Positions 7,601 to 14,553 of a stretch of 15,886 nt of DNA are shown here, piece after piece; the stretch's first letter is position 1; each line of letters begins with the position of its first letter. The DNA is from Euryarchaeota archaeon UBA173. GTDB lineage: Archaea; Thermoplasmatota; Poseidoniia; Poseidoniales; Thalassarchaeaceae. The notes below the pieces were generated by a model. That model ran no database searches. It saw only the letters and a list, made by a program, of their open reading frames with translations, and was not told the origin of the DNA. Position numbers and translations under genes: made by a program. The DNA lies in assembly GCA_002498925.1 (NCBI GenBank), contig DAJH01000028.1, positions 1-15,886 on the forward strand, given 5' to 3'.

Positions 7601-8532
7601 AGTTCTTCCGGCAAGGGGAGGATGCTTGGTAATTCTTCCAGGCTGCCATTTTCCCAGCCCCAACCTGATGTGTAGCGGTTTTCCTTCCAAAGTGTGTAAT
7701 TGTAGGTTCTGAAATCGATTCTGTCCCCGGACTCGTCTGTGACAATCCAAATGTCTCCTGACGACTTAAACAGCGGTTCTATTGGGCTGTAGTAAACGCG
7801 AAGTTTCTGATCGGACCATATTGGATCCCGGGACTCCTCATCGTAAGGGTGCCTCTGGGAAATCTCGGAGAGCATCGAAGACTGTGGGCCTAATTCTTCC
7901 CACCTTAGCCCCTTCCAGATGTGAGCAATGTTTCCATCCGAGGAGTCTATCCAGAAGTCTCCAATTCCAGCGGTAGGTGGGGTGTCTCGAAGGAAAATGT
8001 CGAAGAATTGGTCAGAGATTGGATTGTACGACGCAGGTTCCCTGTCTTGTCCCGGAAGAAGGTGCTTGGGTTTCCAGGACTCGTATGGGGCGAATGAGTC
8101 CGCCATGATTCCTTCATCGCAAAGATATCTCTGGATGTCTTCGTATCGGTCGAATGTTATCCCCAATATCTCGTTTTGGTTGTAGGCCTCGTACTTGACC
8201 TCCGTCCATTCTGCCCTTAGGGTGACGTTTGTCCTTTCTCTTCGGGGATCGTCGACTGACCAGTCCTCGTTCCATGTCTCTACGTTCCAAGATTTTACTG
8301 TCTCGGACAGGGGCTTATTGGCACCTATTCCGCTAACCTCAGTTTCTTCCGATGGGACATATGCTTCTGAGTATATTCTAGACACCATAGTGAATAGTAT
8401 GATCGCGCAAGTCAGAGCAATCAGGATGAACGTTGCTTTTCCCGCATTCGCTATTCTATCTCTTTTCTTACGAGACTTCTTGGGCAACGATTTAACCCCG
8501 AAAAGGCTGAAACCGTGGTTTTCTCCATTCAT
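4678..8532 (-). CDS. pstA: Phosphate ABC transporter permease PstA, greatly enlarged
   Basis: Membrane channel subunit for phosphate import, 1284 residues against a usual ~280-300. The family core is at about 955-1284, with the EAA loop QEALRAVPPSLREGAFGIG (1105-1123), AMSRIMGEAAPLILVGA (1149-1165) and IWLEEYAP (1033-1040). In front are a basic N-terminus (KKSRKKRDR), one helix (33-50), a ~720-residue extracellular region (51-772), and a block of about five helices (773-797, 831-850, 856-878, 899-917, 922-937). The extracellular region has repeated GDxW motifs at 191, 259, 391 and 413, two Asp-rich calcium-type clusters (555-575, 617-640), many Cys and several Asn-X-Ser/Thr sites. The ATG overlaps the pstC stop as ATGA, so the two are translationally coupled. 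No frameshift interrupts the frame, which argues against an annotation artefact. Confidence 0.93.
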   Translation of the reverse strand: MNGENHGFSLFGVKSLPKKSRKKRDRIANAGKATFILIALTCAIILFTMVSRIYSEAYVPSEETEVSGIGANKPLSETVKSWNVETWNEDWSVDDPRRERTNVTLRAEWTEVKYEAYNQNEILGITFDRYEDIQRYLCDEGIMADSFAPYESWKPKHLLPGQDREPASYNPISDQFFDIFLRDTPPTAGIGDFWIDSSDGNIAHIWKGLRWEELGPQSSMLSEISQRHPYDEESRDPIWSDQKLRVYYSPIEPLFKSSGDIWIVTDESGDRIDFRTYNYTLWKENRYTSGWGWENGSLEELPSILPLPEELNEEIHPEFCSRAEVAVFIQRNGLTGSYEIYHISHDDGYSFRVKPGSTKVIHNDLEIVLSNHCEGSFHSSGIREDFSIPEGDFWYNISSFPPNYGGLGHVGEGDYWVDSDSSSSKAYRFENGSWKPDYTISPVIYPCERMTLMIRGDGEFSYGNMTQWNKYGARQDSSFFYDQEPNEIQTITLHPAQIGQSGLGSLWLEHTMNYTVTFTQLEGPPSDARDGSYKEVDDFILGPMGDWLNSRIFNDGDQDNDGIYDVCDDDIDGDNSKNPIMGGNKGDPESLERALSQCPQAVPMVLEDGQINEEWMIDTNSDGVHDDTEDDDIDGDGVKNLVDGQGHNLASLTDSARWGWPEEGMTSSEAIEFYQSLAPSSSDKGLESLIGIWEDARDSEERMCDESYKNKFPSLAKDDCRRSTEFNANPPMDADDWCEGAMTLLQPRVWSSYCGISTSLETGIDEYQDPFPLEEIFAYAVLIAAFLLMIFPGVVVLPASNFLRRFDGDMTEPNPTWSRIVYLSELLGRLVSLSMRSILLIVGAYILSQTLASPIAIRIFVFTIGISLTLMSGLAVLTSISSIIKLRPEDGVRPSEGAVEGTFLLLTLITWLVVADWVIDRGILSGSICILLALSATKRMAAGASQLTRSQNINSDRVKRVVMGRDGWIIVASVFLIVGFFTIPFEVVNSFIFSNFPSQQPYRAGLRAAFWGSVYVVGYTMIFAIPVSIGGAIWLEEYAPRGKLQSGIQTLITNLAGVPAVVFGLFGLALCSSDRGFGMGLGGTILTAGVTMATMAMPTIVIASQEALRAVPPSLREGAFGIGCTKWQVVKDHVLPHSMPGMMTGTILAMSRIMGEAAPLILVGAVTSVFQEPDPLYYVDYTWLPTIDGFFQWVPGLESRVSEMPMWADRPIMTADPTSFTTWGSNPGGKYTVLPVQVYTWTDQPEEGFKVAAAGASLVLLGTLVMVNSVAILVRAHFRRFSQA
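6613..6870 (-). repeat. Asp-rich calcium-type repeats in PstA
   Basis: Encodes two clusters (residues 555-575 and 617-640) containing DGDQDNDGIYD, DDDIDGDNSKN, DTNSDGVHDD and DDDIDGDGVKN. The alternating Asp with DNDG/DGDG cores is the pattern of thrombospondin type 3-like calcium-binding repeats. The same pattern occurs in PstC. Calcium binding is expected from the motif but not shown. Confidence 0.7.
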
Positions 8533-10847
8533 TCGTATGCCTCCCTGAAGCGATGCATTATTCTTTGGCCTATCATATTCAACCCTAGGGTAATTATGAA
8601 CAGATACAGTCCGACAGCGAACATTGAGTAGTATGCAGAAGTTCCCGCGGGAAGGTCCCCCTGGATTTTCTTTGCAATGTACGCGGTCATTGTCTGAGAA
8701 CTCAGAAACATGTTTCTTGTGTAGTATGCGGCTGTCCCCACGGAGATAGTTACGGCCATTGTTTCCCCGATAGCTCTGGAGAATGCCAATACAATCGAAG
8801 CAAGTATTCCCGAGAGTCCAGATGGAATTACTACTCTGAAGGTGGTTTCGACAGGAGTCGCCCCTAGTGCGTATGATGCCTCTCTGAGGCTATTTGGAAC
8901 AGATCTGAGTGCATCCTCCGATAGGCTGGCGATCAGAGGCGTGATCATGATTCCGACCACTATGGCCCCGTTGATAGGGTTGAACTGTTGCGGCTCGTCG
9001 GCCATCCACCCCCACTCTACAAGTTGCGAGCCTACGTCCATCACTATTGGGGAGATTACCACGAATGCGAAGAAGCCGTAGACGACGGAAGGGATTCCTG
9101 CTAGGATCTCGAGGGTAGGCTTAACTATGTTTGAAGTTCTTGGGTCTGCGTATTCAGAAAGGTATATCGCAGTCCCTAGGCCAAGGGGAATTGCGATTAT
9201 TAGGGCTCCAAGTGCAACTTGTAGGGTTGTACGCAATAGTGCGTTCACGCCAATGGACAAATTCTCTGAGACGGTGACTATTGATACCGTCCTAATGTCA
9301 GTTCGCCACAGTGTCTGGGTCAGGAATTCCCCGATGCTCCCGTCGATCCTAGCTACGAGATCCAAGAAGGATAAAACCAAGGCTACTGTGGCCACTACCC
9401 AAAGAAGAGATTTGAAGTCCCGGTCCAGAAAAGACGAACGGGCGGTAGCGAATTTTCTCAGGCTGCGGGAAAAATCTAGTAAGGGTGCCAATGGGATTAT
9501 CCCCAACCTGGCGATGTTACGAGCTCTCTGGGACGCATTATCTCCGAGGGATCTTTCTGAAATTGGGGACCAGCAGTCTCTGCATAGCGTAAATGAAATT
9601 AGCAGGGGAGTTGGGTCTGGTTTTACTCGGTTCCTCGTATCAGAAATTGTTACTTGGAGTAGCAGAAGGGAGAGGCCTAGGGCGATCAGGTGGCCTGTTT
9701 GAATCGCGTGGGTGGGCAATATGGAAAGCCACAGTAGTGCCAATGCTGCTGCAATCGACCCAAGTGGTGTTCTCTTTGAGGACCATGCGAGGATTATGGC
9801 CAACAGTATCGTTGCTAGTAGGAGGTACGAGATGGAGGATTGGGATATCGGGTAGATTAGCCCGATGGAGGAGATTGCCAGAATTACCACTGAGAATGAG
9901 CTCAATGGGGGTATAGTGGAGTCGATGACTTCATCGTCGAACCTGGACAGCCACATAGGTGCGAAGACATTCATAATAACGAAAATTATAGTCAATAAGC
10001 CAAGGAATAGGCCGAAAAGGTCGACATTAGGGATCCGCTCATCTGGATCGAAGGCGTTTGGTATCCCATCGTTGTCCATATCGTCGTCACGATCATTGTC
10101 AAATCCGTCATTATCTATGTCGGTATCTAGGTCCGTACCCCTCTCATCCACTCCGATATTGGGTTTGCCATCTCCGTCTACGTCTACTTGTGATCTGTTA
10201 CTCATCGCCCAAGTGATCACGAACCAGTCTCTCTTGAGGTCGGGATCCGACTTGTGGAGTATCAGTGCACCCTCGTTGGCCCTATTGGTCTGGGGATTTG
10301 TTTCTATCATCAGCCCCAGTGGTATCTGGGCATCCTTCAGAGATTCCCCTTCCTCAACAGAGTAGTTGTCCTCGGGATTTTCATCGAGGTATGCCCAGAT
10401 ATACTGCCTGTTCGGATGAACGGTCCAGTTACCGGAGTAACCGAGGTGTCCTTCTGGATCTTCCAGTGGATTTCCTAGCGAGTCTCTGTCTCTTTCGAAA
10501 ACTATCAATGGCTCATCGAGACCAATCATTGATTCGTTATCGTATGATACGATACATGTTGAGTCTAACCATAGGGGGTCCATGATTGAGCCGTCACTAT
10601 AGTTTGCCGACTCCCATAGATCTTCTTTGACCGAATCAGACCAATCGTCAGGGGGGCTGAAGACGTCGGCTCCGCAACCGAAAGCAGAGTAGAAAGGCGC
10701 AGCTCTTACCACGAGGACGTAGATTATCCCCGCAGTTACCAGTACCACGGAAATGGCTAGTGCGAAAAGGACCGCGCTCGGCGCCCCGGACTCTATCCTG
10801 GATGCGAGCCTACGGATATCGAAACCTGTATTCGATTCTCCGGACAT
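8529..10847 (-). CDS. pstC: Phosphate ABC transporter permease PstC, enlarged
   Basis: Partner of PstA in the phosphate channel. The ATG at 10847 gives 772 residues; the frame opens with a TTG at 10883, but that codon lies inside the TATA-like element, so ATG is preferred. Numbered from the TTG, the family core (about 485-784) is normal in length, with YLSEYADPRT (574-583), EDALRSVPNSLREASYALGAT (656-676) and FSRAIGETMAV (701-711). Before it come one helix (38-60), an extracellular domain (61-287) ending in Asp-rich calcium-type repeats (233-281), about five helices (288-310, 328-345, 350-367, 373-390, 395-412) and an Arg-rich, probably cytoplasmic loop (413-492) with a CxxC (434-437). The added part resembles that of PstA in layout and in a shared RFDD/RFDGD motif after its second helix. 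It is the first gene of the pstCAB unit. Confidence 0.93.
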   Translation of the reverse strand: MSGESNTGFDIRRLASRIESGAPSAVLFALAISVVLVTAGIIYVLVVRAAPFYSAFGCGADVFSPPDDWSDSVKEDLWESANYSDGSIMDPLWLDSTCIVSYDNESMIGLDEPLIVFERDRDSLGNPLEDPEGHLGYSGNWTVHPNRQYIWAYLDENPEDNYSVEEGESLKDAQIPLGLMIETNPQTNRANEGALILHKSDPDLKRDWFVITWAMSNRSQVDVDGDGKPNIGVDERGTDLDTDIDNDGFDNDRDDDMDNDGIPNAFDPDERIPNVDLFGLFLGLLTIIFVIMNVFAPMWLSRFDDEVIDSTIPPLSSFSVVILAISSIGLIYPISQSSISYLLLATILLAIILAWSSKRTPLGSIAAALALLWLSILPTHAIQTGHLIALGLSLLLLQVTISDTRNRVKPDPTPLLISFTLCRDCWSPISERSLGDNASQRARNIARLGIIPLAPLLDFSRSLRKFATARSSFLDRDFKSLLWVVATVALVLSFLDLVARIDGSIGEFLTQTLWRTDIRTVSIVTVSENLSIGVNALLRTTLQVALGALIIAIPLGLGTAIYLSEYADPRTSNIVKPTLEILAGIPSVVYGFFAFVVISPIVMDVGSQLVEWGWMADEPQQFNPINGAIVVGIMITPLIASLSEDALRSVPNSLREASYALGATPVETTFRVVIPSGLSGILASIVLAFSRAIGETMAVTISVGTAAYYTRNMFLSSQTMTAYIAKKIQGDLPAGTSAYYSMFAVGLYLFIITLGLNMIGQRIMHRFREAYE
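10041..10187 (-). repeat. Asp-rich calcium-type repeats in PstC
   Basis: Encodes residues 233-281 (from the TTG), containing DVDGDGKPN, DTDIDNDGFDNDRDDD and DMDNDGIPNAFDPDE. These are thrombospondin type 3-like or related calcium-binding repeats placed just before a membrane helix. A rigid, calcium-stabilised linker is the likely role. Confidence 0.7.
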
Positions 10848-10879
10848 CAGGCTACCCTGCGTATGTTTTGATTTAATTG

Positions 10880-10893
10880 TCAAAATATATACT
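10880..10893 (-). promoter_or_regulatory. TATA-box promoter candidate for pstCAB
   Basis: The minus strand reads GTATATATTTTG around here, centred about 41 bases upstream of the preferred pstC ATG (10847). This implies a leader of roughly 15 bases. It lies just downstream of the pstS hairpin and would let pstCAB be transcribed apart from pstS. Confidence 0.5.
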
Positions 10894-10907
10894 CTATATT
10901 GTTGGTT

Positions 10908-10935
10908 CAGCCCGCCCCCCGAGGAGGGCGGGCTG
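10908..10935 (-). terminator. GC-rich hairpin downstream of pstS
   Basis: Perfect 10-base-pair inverted repeat, CAGCCCGCCC (10908-10917) with GGGCGGGCTG (10926-10935), and an 8-base loop. It begins 15 bases after the pstS stop codon. The downstream minus-strand sequence (AACCAACAATATAG) lacks a U-tract, so partial termination or protection of the pstS message are both plausible. Either would favour more binding protein than channel. Confidence 0.65.
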
Positions 10936-10950
10936 AGTTTACGTAAGTCA

Positions 10951-13900
10951 TCACGAGTTGTTGATGACTGCTTCTACTCGCATCCAAGTGTCCTGCCATG
11001 CGGATGATGATCCGGATAGTGGGACATACCCGACGCTGTTGACGACTTCGTCGCCGAGGGCGCTGAACGCATATCTGAGGTAGTTGTATACCTCGTCCAT
11101 GTACTCGTGGTTTACGTTGATGTAAATGGCACGAGTGAGCGGGTTGTAGCTCCCATCTGCTATCGTTTCTGCGTTCGGAGCGACGAAGTTTCCAGCGCTG
11201 TTCTGTATGGGAAGAGCGGAAAGTTTGTCCTGCTCTGCGACATAGTAGGCGTAACCGAAGTAGCCGATTGCATCGCCATTGGACTCAAGATAGTTTACCA
11301 CGACTTCGTCTTGGGCACTGTTAGTGTAGCCATCGGGCCTGTTCAGGTCGAAGGTCTCCCCTCCTGCATCCTTGTCTGCAAACATAGCGTCACCAAAGAA
11401 TTCGTAGGTTCCGGACTCGGAGTCGGCACCTGCGATCTTGATCTCGGATGCTGGGCAGCTGGCGTCTAGTTCGCTCCACAGGTGAGTGGAGTCGTCGCCA
11501 TCGCTGTTTGCCAGTGAGTTCGAGTCCCAACCGGTTGCTACTAGCTCTGCCGCGGTGTAGTCGCTGTATATCCAGCGTACCTGATCCACGGTCAAGCCAC
11601 CCATTCCAGAAACGCAGGTATCCGCGGCTCCGCCCTTCTTTACGACTACTGAAAGTCCATCCAGCCCGACTGGTAGTTGTGTCACCTGGATGGAGGTATC
11701 TCCCTTCAGGCAGTGGTAGACTCCGTTTCCGTAAGATGTGGCTTCCTCTGCCTTCCATCCCCTGGACATGTCTCCTATCATTACCTTGGTTCCTTTCTCG
11801 GAGTTGTCGCATACACGGCCGGCACCGGCACCGCTGCCGCCGCCCTCTATTGTCAGGGTGTATCCGGGGCAGAGGCCGTCGGTTCCTGAATATTCGTCGC
11901 CCCAGCCGTTCATTACTGGGAACACCGTACTAGAACCGGCTACGGTGATTGTCTGATCGGAGCCGCACCAGTAATCGTCCTTCTGGGCATCCGTCCATAC
12001 GTACGTGTGATACATCCAGGATATCCTCTGTAGTTCCATTTCAGCGTCCTGTCCTGCTGTAAGAGGCACGTATCCCACCTGGTTCACTAGGGCATCGCCA
12101 GCACTGGAGAATCCGAACTCAAGGAAAGGAAGTGTCAGTGCCAGGTCGTTAGAGTCTAGGTGCAGATTCATGTAGATGAATCTCCCTAGTGGGTTGTACG
12201 AGCCGTCTGCTACTGTCGAGGGAGTGGGTGCTACATATTCTCCCGCATCGTTCATTATTGCCACGGCAGTAAGTGTATCTTGGTTCGCCTTGTAGTAGGC
12301 GTACCCGAAGTATCCGATCGAGTCGCCGTTTGATGTAAGGTAGTTGACTACAACCTCGTCCTCGGCGCTGTTGGTGTAACCGTCTGGTCTCTGTAAGTCG
12401 AATGTCTCGCCACCGTCCCCTCCATTGAGCATTGCGTCCATGAAGAACTCGTAGGTACCTGACTCGGAGTCGGCACCTGATATCTTGATCTCGGATGCTG
12501 GGCAACTGGCGTCTAGCTCGCTCCAAAGGTGAGTGGAGTCGTCGTTGTCGCTGTTGGCAAGAGAGTTGGTGTCCCAACCTGCTGCAGCAAGTTGTGCTGC
12601 GGTGAAGTCGCTGTATATCCATCGGACCTGGTCAGGAGTCAAGCCACCCATCGAATTGACGCAGGTCTCTGCTGCCCCGCCCTTCTTGACGACGACGGAG
12701 AGTCCGTCGGCAGCTATTGGGAACTGTCCTGCTGCGCGAGAAGTGTCTCCCTTCAGGCAATCGTACACCCATCCGTTTGGTCTGACTGATGCCTCAGAGG
12801 ACTTCCAACCCCTGGACATGTCTCCGATCATTACCGCTGTACCCTTCTCGGAGTTGTCGCAAACGCGACCTGCGCCGGCACCACTGCCGCCGCCCTCAAT
12901 GGTCAGAGTGGTGTCACAAGCCGTCTGGTAGATCTCTGCCCAGAGGTTAGCCACGGGGAAGACAGTCGAGGAGCCAGCTACGCTGATGGCCCCTGTTGGT
13001 CCGCAGTTCACGGATGTAAGGTCGACCCCCCCGTCCGCACCGGCCCTTGACAGCATTACCGTGACCAAGGTAGGGGTCATTGGGACGTATCCGACGTTCT
13101 CAACTAGAGCAGCTCCGCTGGCGGAGAGCCCGAATGCAAGGAAAGGCGCTGTCTTCTGCAGAGATTGTGCGTCGTTGTGCAGATTCATGTAGATGAATCT
13201 CCCTAGTGGGTTGTAGGAGCCGTCAGCCACTGAGTGGGGCGACGGAGCGACATAATCTCCATCAGAGTTCTCAATTGCGATTGCAGTTAGCTTGTCTTGG
13301 TTGGCCTTGTAGTAGGCGTAGCCGAAGTAGCCTATCGAGTCTGCATTGGACTCGAGGTAATTAACTACAACCTCGTCCTCGGCGCTGTTGGTGTAACCGT
13401 CTGGCCTGTTGAGGTCGAATGTTTCACCATTACCTGCATCAGAAAGCATTGCGTCCATGAAGAACTCGTAGGTACCTGACTCGGAGTCGGCACCTGATAT
13501 CTTGATCTCGGATGCTGGGCAACTGGCGTCTAGCTCGCTCCAAAGGTGAGTGGAGTCGTCGTTGTCGCTGTTGGCGAGAGCGCTGGAGTCCCAACCTGAA
13601 GCGGTCAGCTCGGCTGCTGTGTAGTCGCTCCATATCCATCGAGCCTGATCGACTGATAGACCGCCCCCAGGTAGGCCTGAGATGCAAGTCTCAGCAGCGC
13701 CACCCTTCTTGACGACTACTGAGAGGCCGTCTGCGGCTATGCTGATCTGTACTGCTGAGCGACTGGTGTCGCCCTTTAGGCAGTCGTATGTGTAGCCATC
13801 AGATCTGACAGATGCCTCTGAGGTCTTCCATCCTCTGGACATATCCCCGATGTCTACGGCGGTTCCCTTCTCTGAGTTGTCGCATACTCGACCTGCGCCG

Positions 13901-14397
13901 GCACCGCTGCCACCGCCCTCGAGGGTGATCGCGATTCCGTTGCAATACTTCTGATATGCCTCGGCCCACAGGTTTGCCACAGGGAATACTGTGCTGGAAC
14001 CGGCTATGGAGATGTCACCAGTTGGACCGCACTCTATGGAGCTAGAGTCGAATCCTGAGATCCCTGCGAAGTCTGTCGAGGTCTCGTCATCATCGTACTC
14101 GCAGGTTCCGTCGTCCTCTGTGGCTGCGGGGTTGTAGTTAGTCGCTGACTCGTCCATGCAACCCGTGTAAACAGTAGTGCTTCCACCGTTGTTTCCATTG
14201 TTGTCCGTACTGTCATAGGTGCACGTTCCGTCGTCCGTTGTAGATGACGAGTCGTAGTTGTTTGCGAGTGGATCGGTGCAACCCGAAATATCCACTGCTC
14301 CTGGCTCGTCATCATCGTCTTCTCCACCGATGCAGCCAGTTATTGGCATCGTCAGCATCAGTATCGTCATCATCAAAGTCTTTTTTCTTCCATTCAT
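10951..14397 (-). CDS. pstS: Phosphate-binding lipoprotein PstS with three tandem binding domains
   Basis: Extracellular phosphate receptor, 1148 residues against about 300-380 for ordinary PstS. The signal peptide ends in lipobox PITGC (Cys21-22 region), followed by an acidic linker and two GC(T/M)D-x-A-x-NY...DDGTC cysteine motifs (39-61, 79-101). Three PstS domains then occupy about 121-440, 463-780 and 811-1128. Each has AGSSTVFPV, GGGSGAGAGRVCDNSEKGT, IGDMSRGWK, DGLSVVVKKGGAA, SGADSESGTYEFF (third copy starts AGADSES), IGYFGYAYY and DGSYNPL, which are the ligand-loop and fold motifs of the family. Six Cys are conserved per domain (for example 123, 152, 172, 206, 238, 293), suggesting three disulfides. 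All three copies look intact. The ATG is 7 bases after GGAGATGA. It lies between the PhoU regulator and pstCAB, with its own promoter candidate and a 3' hairpin. Confidence 0.95.
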   Translation of the reverse strand: MNGRKKTLMMTILMLTMPITGCIGGEDDDDEPGAVDISGCTDPLANNYDSSSTTDDGTCTYDSTDNNGNNGGSTTVYTGCMDESATNYNPAATEDDGTCEYDDDETSTDFAGISGFDSSSIECGPTGDISIAGSSTVFPVANLWAEAYQKYCNGIAITLEGGGSGAGAGRVCDNSEKGTAVDIGDMSRGWKTSEASVRSDGYTYDCLKGDTSRSAVQISIAADGLSVVVKKGGAAETCISGLPGGGLSVDQARWIWSDYTAAELTASGWDSSALANSDNDDSTHLWSELDASCPASEIKISGADSESGTYEFFMDAMLSDAGNGETFDLNRPDGYTNSAEDEVVVNYLESNADSIGYFGYAYYKANQDKLTAIAIENSDGDYVAPSPHSVADGSYNPLGRFIYMNLHNDAQSLQKTAPFLAFGLSASGAALVENVGYVPMTPTLVTVMLSRAGADGGVDLTSVNCGPTGAISVAGSSTVFPVANLWAEIYQTACDTTLTIEGGGSGAGAGRVCDNSEKGTAVMIGDMSRGWKSSEASVRPNGWVYDCLKGDTSRAAGQFPIAADGLSVVVKKGGAAETCVNSMGGLTPDQVRWIYSDFTAAQLAAAGWDTNSLANSDNDDSTHLWSELDASCPASEIKISGADSESGTYEFFMDAMLNGGDGGETFDLQRPDGYTNSAEDEVVVNYLTSNGDSIGYFGYAYYKANQDTLTAVAIMNDAGEYVAPTPSTVADGSYNPLGRFIYMNLHLDSNDLALTLPFLEFGFSSAGDALVNQVGYVPLTAGQDAEMELQRISWMYHTYVWTDAQKDDYWCGSDQTITVAGSSTVFPVMNGWGDEYSGTDGLCPGYTLTIEGGGSGAGAGRVCDNSEKGTKVMIGDMSRGWKAEEATSYGNGVYHCLKGDTSIQVTQLPVGLDGLSVVVKKGGAADTCVSGMGGLTVDQVRWIYSDYTAAELVATGWDSNSLANSDGDDSTHLWSELDASCPASEIKIAGADSESGTYEFFGDAMFADKDAGGETFDLNRPDGYTNSAQDEVVVNYLESNGDAIGYFGYAYYVAEQDKLSALPIQNSAGNFVAPNAETIADGSYNPLTRAIYINVNHEYMDEVYNYLRYAFSALGDEVVNSVGYVPLSGSSSAWQDTWMRVEAVINNS
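11014..11967 (-). repeat. Third PstS domain repeat
   Basis: Encodes residues 811-1128 of PstS. It is the most diverged copy at DNA level: in the block where the first two copies are identical over 130 bases, this one differs at many third positions. It keeps the ligand-loop motifs AGSSTVFPV and SGAGAGR and all six cysteines. Confidence 0.9.
12058..13011 (-). repeat. Second PstS domain repeat
   Basis: Encodes residues 463-780. Its motifs sit about 342 residues after those of the first copy and about 346 before those of the third. It shares a 130-base identical block with the first copy (12429-12558 here). Confidence 0.9.
12429..12558 (-). repeat. 130-base perfect repeat, copy B (within second PstS domain)
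   Basis: Identical base for base to 13446-13575, including synonymous positions. It encodes the segment from the NSDNDDSTHLWSELD region through SGADSESGTYEFFMDAML. The surrounding parts of the same two domains differ clearly, so the identity is confined to this tract. Confidence 0.85.
13078..14037 (-). repeat. First PstS domain repeat
   Basis: Encodes residues 121-440. All family motifs are present. It has VDIGDMSRG where the other copies have VMIGDMSRG, a change next to a predicted ligand loop. Confidence 0.9.
13446..13575 (-). repeat. 130-base perfect repeat, copy A (within first PstS domain)
   Basis: Partner of 12429-12558, 1017 bases away in direct orientation and in the same reading frame. 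Recombination between the two would delete or add exactly one binding domain (339 codons) without a frameshift. Confidence 0.85.
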
Positions 14398-14404
14398 TAG
14401 AGTT

Positions 14405-14412
14405 TCATCTCC
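14405..14412 (-). promoter_or_regulatory. Shine-Dalgarno site of pstS
   Basis: GGAGATGA on the minus strand, 7 bases before the pstS ATG at 14397. It supports that start and shows that pstS is translated from a leadered message, unlike the regulator gene upstream. Confidence 0.6.
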
Positions 14413-14479
14413 GTTAATCCGTTCTCAAAACCAGTCCCTCAATGAATCGAAGCCCCCGATTTACAATAGTCGGAGATAA

Positions 14480-14500
14480 GTTATATTTTCTATATATCTT
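14480..14500 (-). promoter_or_regulatory. TATA-box promoter candidate for pstS
   Basis: The minus strand contains AAAGATATATAG followed directly by AAAATATAAC. Either could act as box A, putting initiation near 14458-14470 and giving a leader of about 60-70 bases. The leader holds the Shine-Dalgarno site and ends at the pstS ATG. Confidence 0.5.
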
Positions 14501-14553
14501 TGAATAAATTCTGCTAAGTATAACGAAAATGTCGCCAATCTACAGTGGATTGG

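Noticed and set aside
4678..8532. PstA as several genes merged by a lost stop codon
   Set aside because: The frame is continuous, the architecture (helix, outer domain, helices, core) is coherent and is mirrored in PstC, so a true multidomain protein is more likely.
10848..10883. TTG start extending PstC by 12 residues
   Set aside because: The TTG lies inside the TATA-like element, so it would not be in the transcript; the ATG at 10847 fits better. The TTG-initiated extensions of the regulator (15662-15664) and the lipoprotein (2900-2902) were set aside for similar reasons.
11014..14037. CRISPR or satellite-type repeat array
   Set aside because: The repetition is three ~1-kb in-frame protein-domain copies, not short spaced repeats.
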